From Gammaproteobacteria bacterium (GTDB lineage: Bacteria > Pseudomonadota > Gammaproteobacteria > Immundisolibacterales > Immundisolibacteraceae), in the NCBI GenBank assembly GCA_003526065.1, contig DQBD01000086.1, positions 2,653 through 22,743 of the forward strand: a stretch of DNA of 20,091 nt, read 5' to 3'. Under the pieces are notes generated by a model that worked only from the letters and a program-made list of their open reading frames with translations, had not been told where the DNA came from and ran no database searches. The translations under genes were made by a program, and so were the position numbers. How positions within the stretch are numbered: the stretch's first letter is position 1; every line of letters starts with the position of its first letter. Shown in pieces: positions 14,933-20,091 of this stretch.

Positions 14933-14959
14933 CTTGCAACCGGGCGCGGCCGTCCCCAT
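14933..14959 (+). promoter_or_regulatory. Sigma-32 (RpoH) heat-shock promoter of htpG
   Basis: CTTGCAA at 14933-14939 differs from the RpoH -35 consensus CTTGAAA at one base. After a 14-base spacer comes CCCCAT at 14954-14959, a full match to the core -10 consensus. Transcription would start near 14966, about 50 bases before the htpG ATG. The gene downstream being a heat-shock chaperone makes this assignment strong. Confidence 0.8.
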
Positions 14960-15014
14960 TGAGAGGCGATCGGCGTCCGCCGTCCGTCACAGCCAGCATC
15001 GAACGAGGCACACC

Positions 15015-16892
15015 ATGTCACAGGCCGAAACGCTCAGCTTTGCCACCGAAACGCGGCAACTGCTGAAACTGATGATTCATTCCCTGTACAGCAATCGCGA
15101 GATCTTTTTGCGGGAGCTGGTCTCGAACGCTTCGGACGCGCTCGACAAGCTGCGTTTCGAGGGCTATCGCGAGCCCGCCCTGCTGGAGGGCGGCGGCGAG
15201 CTGCGCATCGAGGTGGAGTGTGATCCGCAGGCGCACACCGTGACGGTGCGCGACAACGGCATCGGCATGAGCCGGGAAGAGGTGATCGCCAACATCGGCA
15301 CCATCGCGCGCTCCGGCACGGCCGAGTTCCTGCAGTCGCTGCAGGGTGACCAGACGCAGGATGCACGCCTGATCGGCCAGTTCGGGGTGGGTTTCTACTC
15401 GGCCTTCATCGTCGCCGACCGGGTGACGCTCACCACCCGCCGCGCCAGTGAGCCGCAGGCGCAGGGCGTGCGCTGGCAGTCGGCCGGCGAGGGCGACTAC
15501 ACGCTCGAGACCGTCAGCGCGCCGCGCGGCACCGAAATCGTGCTGCACCTGCGCGAGGACGCACACGAGTTTGCCGACCCCTGGCGCCTGAAAACGATCA
15601 TCCGCACCTACTCCGATCACATCACCTTCCCGGTGCGGATGCCGGGCGAGCCGGCGTCGGACGACGACGCGGCGGCGGACGCCGACAGCCCGCCCGCCTG
15701 GGAGACGGTGAATCAGGCCACCGCGCTGTGGGCCCGGCCGCGCAGCGAAATCGGCCAGGACGAATACGACGCCTTCTACAAGCAGCTCAGTTACGACATC
15801 GAGCCGCCGCTGGCGCAGCTGCACAGCCGCATCGAAGGCACCCACGAGTACACGGCGCTGCTGTTCGTGCCGGCGCGCGAGCCGTTCGACCTGTGGGACC
15901 GCGAGCGCCGCCATGGCGTGCGGTTGTATGTGAAGCGGGTGTTCATCATGGATGACGCAGCGCACCTGCTGCCGGCCTACCTGCGCTTCGTGCGCGGGGT
16001 GATCGACGCCGACGACCTGCCGCTGAACGTGTCGCGCGAGATCCTGCAGGGCAGCAAGGTGGTGGACAGCATCCGTGCCGGCAGCACGCGGCGCGTGCTG
16101 GGTCTGCTCGAGGACATGGCGCGCGAGGACACGGAAAAGTACAACCGCTTCTGGGGGCTGTTCGGCCGGGTGCTCAAGGAGGGCGTGGTCGAGGATCACG
16201 GCAACCGCGAGCGCATCGCCGGCCTGCTGCGGTTCGCCAGCACGCGCGAGGCCTCGTCGACGGTGTCACTGGCCGACTACGTGGCACGCATGAAGGACGG
16301 CCAGCAGGCGATCTACTACCTGACCGCCGACTCGGTGGCGGCGGCTGCCGCCTCGCCGCACCTGGAGGGCCTGCGGGCACGCGGGGTCGAGGTGCTGTTG
16401 CTCGGCGATCGCATCGATGAATGGCTGGTCAACAGCCTGCCGAATTTCGACGGCAAACCCCTGCAGTCCGCGGCCGATGGCGATCTCGACCTGGAGGCGC
16501 TCGGCCCGGCCGACAGCGCGCCGACGCCGGTGGCCGATGCCGACTGGGCGCCTACTGTCAGCGCACTGCAGGCGGCGCTCGCCGGCACGGTCGAGTCGGT
16601 GCGCCTGTCCGAGCGCCTGACCGAGTCGCCGGCGTGTCTGGTGGCGGGCAAGGAAGCGATGTCCGGCACCCTCGAGCGGTTGCTGAAGTCCGCTGGCCAG
16701 GATGTGCCGGAAAACAAGCGGGTACTTGAAATCAACCCGAGACACCCGCTGCTGGCGCGGGTCAAGGGCAGCGAGCAGATCGACGACTGGGCGCAGCTTC
16801 TGTACGACCAGGCCCTGCTTGCAGAGGGTGGGCAGCTGGAGCAGCCGGCGCAGTTCGTGCAGCGCCTGAACCGCCTGCTGCTGGGCGCCTGA
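15015..16892 (+). CDS. htpG: Chaperone HtpG (bacterial Hsp90)
   Basis: An ATP-dependent dimeric chaperone of the cytoplasm, induced by heat. At 625 residues it is full length for bacterial Hsp90. The GHKL ATPase domain shows E34 in [13 protein letters not shown]80 in RDNGIGM, the lid region IGTIARSGT and [11 protein letters not shown] (121-131). The middle domain has [11 protein letters not shown] and [11 protein letters not shown], with the conserved SREILQ loop. The C-terminal dimer domain is present. GAGG at 15005-15008 precedes the ATG. The frame is open for another 1.2 kb upstream, but that stretch overlaps the hydrolase and the opposite membrane-protein gene and has no homology, so it is not coding. 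The sigma-32 promoter at 14933-14959 explains its control. Confidence 0.98.
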
Positions 16893-16911
16893 GCGCCGGT
16901 GTTCGGAGGGA

Positions 16912-16987
16912 TGGTGCTGGCGGCAGGAGTCGAACCCGCGGCCTGCTGATTACAAATCAGCTGCTCTACCGACTGAGCTACGCCAGC
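16912..16987 (-). tRNA. tRNA-Thr (anticodon UGU)
   Basis: A 76-base cloverleaf folds on the minus strand: 7-bp acceptor stem GCTGGCG/CGCCAGC, D arm GCTC/GAGC, anticodon stem GCTGA/TCAGC with loop TTTGTAA (anticodon TGT), variable AGGCC, T stem GCGGG/CCTGC with TTCGACT loop, and an encoded 3' ACCA. All stems pair, with one G-T in the T stem. It lies between htpG and amtB, as a single tRNA. Confidence 0.97.
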
Positions 16988-16997
16988 ATGGCTGGGC

Positions 16998-17003
16998 ATT
17001 TTA
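16998..17003 (-). promoter_or_regulatory. Candidate -10 element of the tRNA-Thr gene
   Basis: TAAAAT on the minus strand matches the -10 consensus in five of six positions and would start transcription about four bases before the mature tRNA. The -35 region is weak (CTGTAT or similar at a 17-base spacer). Confidence 0.45.
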
Positions 17004-17041
17004 CACAGCGCCGGCCGGTCATACAGGCAGCCTGACGGGCA

Positions 17042-17081
17042 AAGAAAAAGGGCGGGAAGACCCAAGGTCTTCCCGCCCTTT
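17042..17081 (-). terminator. Intrinsic terminator of glnK-amtB
   Basis: A perfect 16-bp stem (17047-17062 with 17066-17081) encloses a 3-base loop. Read on the minus strand it is followed by a T-run interrupted by one C, the classic rho-independent form. It lies 22 bases past the amtB stop. A short T-run in the stem also gives weak bidirectional potential toward the tRNA side. Confidence 0.92.
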
Positions 17082-17103
17082 GCGTGTCGCAGGACGTGCG
17101 TGC

Positions 17104-18420
17104 TTACAGGTTGTAGCCGCGCTCGTCGTGCAGGGCCAGGTCCAGGCCCTCGGTCTCCTGCTCGGCAGTGACGCGCAGGCCGATCACCAGGTCGAGCACC
17201 TTCAGGATCACGTAGCTGACCACGCCGCTGAAGACCACGCTGACCAGCACGCCCTTGAACTGGATCCACAGCTGTGCAGCTATGTTGAGGCCTTCCTGCG
17301 AGCCGCCCAGGCTGGAGGCCGCGAACACGCCGGTCAGCAGGGCACCGATGATGCCGCCGATGCCGTGCACGCCGAACACGTCCAGCGAGTCGTCATAACC
17401 GAAGGCGCGCTTCATCTTGGTGGCGGCCAGGAAGCACAGCACACCGGCCACGGCGCCGATCACCAGCGCACCCATCGGGCCGACGAAGCCGGACGCCGGG
17501 GTGATGGCGACCAGGCCGGCAACCGCCCCGGAGGCGATGCCCAGCACGCTGGGCTTGCCGTGGCTGATCCACTCGATGAACATCCAGCCCAGCGCCGCGG
17601 CGGCGGTGGCGATCTGCGTCACGGCCATGGCCATGCCGGCGGTGCCGTCGGCGGCGACCGCGCTGCCGGCGTTGAAGCCGAACCAGCCGACCCACAGCAT
17701 GGATGCACCAATCAGGGTGTAGCCGAGGTTATGCGGTGGCATGGCAGTGGTCGGATAGCCCTTGCGGGGCCCCATCACGATGCAGGCCACCAGCGCGGCG
17801 ACACCGGCGTTGATGTGCACCACGGTGCCACCGGCGAAATCCAGCACGCCCCAGTCCCACATCAGGCCGCCGTCACCGCCCCACACCATGTGTGCGGTGG
17901 GCGCGTAGACGATGGTGAACCACAGCGCCATGAACCACAGCATGGCCGAGAACTTCATGCGCTCGGCGAAGGCGCCGACGATCAGCGCCGGTGTGATGAT
18001 GGCAAACGTCATCTGGAAGGTCATGAAGACCGTTTCCGGAATCGTGCCGGTCATGCTGTCCACGGTGACGCCACTCAGGAACGCCAGGCCGAGTCCGCCG
18101 ACGAAGCTGCTGAAATTGGTGACGCCGGCTTCCATGCCGGTGGTGTCGAACGCCAGGCTGTAGCCGTAGATCGCCCACAGCACGGACATCAGCGCGGCCA
18201 TGGCAAAGCACTGCATCAGCACCGACAGGACGTTCTTGCTGCGTACCAGGCCGCCATAGAACAGCGCCAGGCCGGGGATGGTCATGAACAGCACCAGCGC
18301 GGTGGCTGTCAGCATCCATGCCGTATCGCCGGAGTTCAGGGTGTCCTCGGCCAGTGCCAGGCCGGGCATGAACAGACCGGCCGTTGCCGCGGCAAGGCCA
18401 TGTCGCTTCAGGGTTTTCAT
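17104..18420 (-). CDS. amtB: Ammonium transporter AmtB
   Basis: A trimeric inner-membrane channel for ammonium, used under nitrogen limitation and blocked by GlnK. It has 438 residues, including a signal peptide likely cut after A24 (ALA-E), followed by about eleven membrane helices. The conserved pore histidines are H202 in VVHINAG and H352 in FGVHGIGG. Other signatures are ALFYGGLVRSKNVLS, GAFAERMKFSAM, NLGYTLIGASMLWVGWFGFN and the cytoplasmic C-terminal tail with GLDLALHDERGYNL. A GAGGGAG ribosome binding site precedes the ATG. It lies 52 bases after glnK and ends at a strong terminator, so the two form one transcript. Confidence 0.97.
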   Translation of the reverse strand: MKTLKRHGLAAATAGLFMPGLALAEDTLNSGDTAWMLTATALVLFMTIPGLALFYGGLVRSKNVLSVLMQCFAMAALMSVLWAIYGYSLAFDTTGMEAGVTNFSSFVGGLGLAFLSGVTVDSMTGTIPETVFMTFQMTFAIITPALIVGAFAERMKFSAMLWFMALWFTIVYAPTAHMVWGGDGGLMWDWGVLDFAGGTVVHINAGVAALVACIVMGPRKGYPTTAMPPHNLGYTLIGASMLWVGWFGFNAGSAVAADGTAGMAMAVTQIATAAAALGWMFIEWISHGKPSVLGIASGAVAGLVAITPASGFVGPMGALVIGAVAGVLCFLAATKMKRAFGYDDSLDVFGVHGIGGIIGALLTGVFAASSLGGSQEGLNIAAQLWIQFKGVLVSVVFSGVVSYVILKVLDLVIGLRVTAEQETEGLDLALHDERGYNL

Positions 18421-18472
18421 CGATTTGCTCCCTCGCCTAAATGAAATTTTTCATGAGTGTCGCCGTGCGGCG

Positions 18473-19033
<561 letters not shown>

Positions 19034-19040
19034 TCACATC

Positions 19041-19055
19041 GCACCGTATTAGTGC
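19041..19055. promoter_or_regulatory. NtrC-like enhancer site
   Basis: GCAC at 19041-19044 and GTGC at 19052-19055 are separated by seven bases, the GCAC-N7-GTGC pattern of NtrC sites. It sits about 70-80 bases upstream of the -24 element, a usual enhancer distance for RpoN promoters. Only one such site is seen. Confidence 0.6.
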
Positions 19056-19130
19056 ATTCGAATTCCTGGCATGCCCCAGTGTGGGGCGCCAGCGTGAACT
19101 TGATAACGGGTATCGCCGGGAGGCCGCGCC

Positions 19131-19361
19131 ATGACCGATTCCCCGTCCTCGCCTCTGCACTGGTTGCACGGCATCGCCAGCGAGCTGGACGGCCTGCGCA
19201 GCCTTGCCACGGAGAACCTGAGTCAACGTCTGGGCCTGCCCAGTCGTGAGCAGTTCGAGGTGCAGCGGGCCCTGCTGGAAGACGCGCGGACGCGACTGGA
19301 TCGGTTGCAGGGGCAGGTCGACGCGCTGGCCGCACGGTTGGCCCAGCAACAGGCTCCCTGA
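19131..19361 (+). CDS. ubiK: Ubiquinone biosynthesis accessory factor UbiK (BMFP domain, YqiC family)
   Basis: A 76-residue protein with an amphipathic N-terminal helix and a C-terminal coiled coil. Family members trimerise and help the soluble Ubi complex in aerobic ubiquinone synthesis. The signature LGLPSREQFEVQRALLEDAR followed by the Leu-heptad LDRLQGQVDALAARL matches the BMFP domain. GGGAGG precedes the ATG. It lies between amtB-glnK and comM, an order I recall from Pseudomonas, which supports both the identity and the chromosomal origin. Confidence 0.9.
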   Translation: MTDSPSSPLHWLHGIASELDGLRSLATENLSQRLGLPSREQFEVQRALLEDARTRLDRLQGQVDALAARLAQQQAP

Positions 19362-19377
19362 AAGCCGGCGCCGTCGC

Positions 19378-20091
19378 GTGTCGCTGGCAGTTCTGCACAG
19401 TCGCGCCCAGTCCGGCATCGACGCGCCACGGGTCACCATCGAGGCGCACCTGACCGGCGGCCTGCCGGCGCTGTCGCTGGTCGGGCTGCCGGAGACTGCC
19501 GTGCGCGAGGCGCGCGACCGCGTGCGCAGCGCGCTGCTGACGAGCGGGTTCGAGTTTCCGGCCCGTCGCGTCACCATCAACCTGGCGCCGGCCGATCTGC
19601 CGAAGGAGGGTGGGCGCTTCGATCTGGGGATTGCCCTGGCCATTCTGGCCGCTTCCGGCCAGTTGCCGCTGGAGTCTCTGGCCGGCTACGAATTCATCGG
19701 CGAGCTTGGTCTGGGCGGCGAACTGCGGCCGGTACGCGGCGTGCTGCCGGTGGCGTTGCAGGCGCAACAGGTTGGTGCGCAGTTGATCCTGCCGCAGGAC
19801 AACGCCGCCGAGGCGGCGCTGGCGCCTGATCTGCCTGTCTACGGCGCAGCCCATTTGCTGGACGTGTGCGCGCATCTGACCGGCAGTGCGCGATTGCCGA
19901 GGGCCAGCCGGCGAGCCGCGCAGGGCGCGGACGACGGGCCCGATCTGGCCGACGTGCGTGGCCAGCCGGCCGCCCGTCGGGCGTTGGAGATCGCGGCGGC
20001 CGGCGGCGGCGAGTACGCGCTCGAATCGACTCGCTGGAGCAACGGGGTGTTCACACACGCCGTCCTGCGCGGACTGTCGACCAAGGCTGCC
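19378..20091 (+). CDS. comM: ComM/YifB-like protein, 5' part joined to a caspase-like tail at the window end
   Basis: ComM is a hexameric AAA+ helicase that drives branch migration in natural transformation. The start is a GTG 16 bases after ubiK, with SLAVLHSRAQSGIDAP as in E. coli YifB. The N-terminal domain is complete: LVGLPETAVREARDRVRSAL, TINLAPADLPKEGGRFDL, EFIGELGLGGELRPVRG and the linker ADVRGQPAARRALEIAAAGG (ending near 20007). There ComM proteins continue HNLLLIGPPGSGKT; here the frame changes to GEYALESTRWSNGVFTHAVL. So the Walker A motif and everything after it are missing as far as the window shows. The frame is open to the last base (238 codons seen). Either the assembly is chimeric or the gene is truly broken. 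Confidence 0.85.
   Translation, partial: MSLAVLHSRAQSGIDAPRVTIEAHLTGGLPALSLVGLPETAVREARDRVRSALLTSGFEFPARRVTINLAPADLPKEGGRFDLGIALAILAASGQLPLESLAGYEFIGELGLGGELRPVRGVLPVALQAQQVGAQLILPQDNAAEAALAPDLPVYGAAHLLDVCAHLTGSARLPRASRRAAQGADDGPDLADVRGQPAARRALEIAAAGGGEYALESTRWSNGVFTHAVLRGLSTKAA
20008..20091 (+). other. Caspase-like (peptidase C14) C-terminal fragment in the ComM frame
   Basis: The last 28 codons (GEYALESTRWSNGVFTHAVL and eight more) resemble the region just after the catalytic Cys block of bacterial caspase-like proteins, where sequences read like S-x-E-x-x-x-W-x-N-G-V-F-T-x-A-L-L-x-G-L. This has no counterpart in ComM. The upstream part of a caspase domain, including its His and Cys, is absent. 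The join falls in GGC repeats at 20002-20010. Confidence 0.7.

Noticed and set aside
13809..15014. Long in-frame extension upstream of htpG, which would give a 1027-residue protein
   Set aside because: It overlaps the hydrolase in another frame and the membrane-protein gene on the other strand, lacks homology, and htpG has its own ribosome binding site, promoter and normal length from 15015.
13444..15021. 525-codon minus-strand open frame opposite the alpha/beta hydrolase
   Set aside because: Low-complexity Arg/Gln/Pro-rich translation without domains; the hydrolase on the plus strand has a full catalytic triad.
16884..16897. Short GGCGC-CTGA-GCGCC hairpin over the htpG stop as a terminator
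   Set aside because: A five-base stem without a following T-run is too weak to call.
20008..20091. Frameshift within comM as the cause of the changed C terminus
   Set aside because: The other two frames of the last 85 bases do not restore HNLLLIGPPG-type sequence, and the visible frame gives a coherent match to another family, so a join and not an indel is the better reading.

Overview
This GC-rich window reads as chromosomal DNA of a gammaproteobacterium. Support comes from a homodimeric-type pyruvate dehydrogenase E1 (aceE), a class II dihydroorotase (pyrC), the bifunctional ManC, HtpG, and the block glnK-amtB next to ubiK and comM, an order I remember from Pseudomonas and relatives. Chromatiales-like or uncultivated lineages are plausible, but the family cannot be fixed by eye. 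I see no insertion sequence, prophage, CRISPR array or plasmid gene.

Left part (1-3378): the first 511 codons of aceE run leftward off the window. Diverging from it are pyrC and a CDP-alcohol phosphatidyltransferase of the archaetidylinositol/phosphatidylinositol-phosphate synthase type. Next (3469-6718) is a compact four-gene rightward cluster with its own likely promoter and an 18-bp dyad: a NicX/M29-like metalloenzyme, a DszB-like desulfinase homologue with Cys-His-Arg in place, a flavin reductase and an SRPBCC small-ligand protein. I do not recognise this combination as a described pathway; it is the best candidate here for an undescribed catabolic or sulfur-metabolising system.

Middle part (6824-11909): manC, a GT4 glycosyltransferase and an O-antigen ligase-like membrane protein overlap by a few bases and form a surface-glycan cassette. 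It is followed by an actinobacterial-type myo-inositol-1-phosphate synthase (ino1). Ino1 plus the phosphatidyltransferase near 3 kb would give a two-step route from glucose 6-phosphate to an inositol phospholipid, unusual for this group. A leftward pair (a Rid-family protein without the catalytic Arg, and alr) follows, then a monoacylglycerol-lipase-like hydrolase and a small four-helix membrane protein whose 3' ends overlap.

Right part (15015-20091): htpG sits behind a near-consensus sigma-32 promoter; then come tRNA-Thr(UGU), a strong terminator, and amtB and glnK on the minus strand behind a good sigma-54 promoter with an upstream NtrC-like site, the classic nitrogen-limitation arrangement. 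Rightward come ubiK and comM. In the last ~85 bases the ComM frame abruptly becomes caspase-like (peptidase C14) sequence where the Walker A motif should begin. It remains in frame to the last base. This is either an assembly chimera joined through a GGC-rich microhomology or a real rearrangement, and it should be checked before the right edge is trusted.
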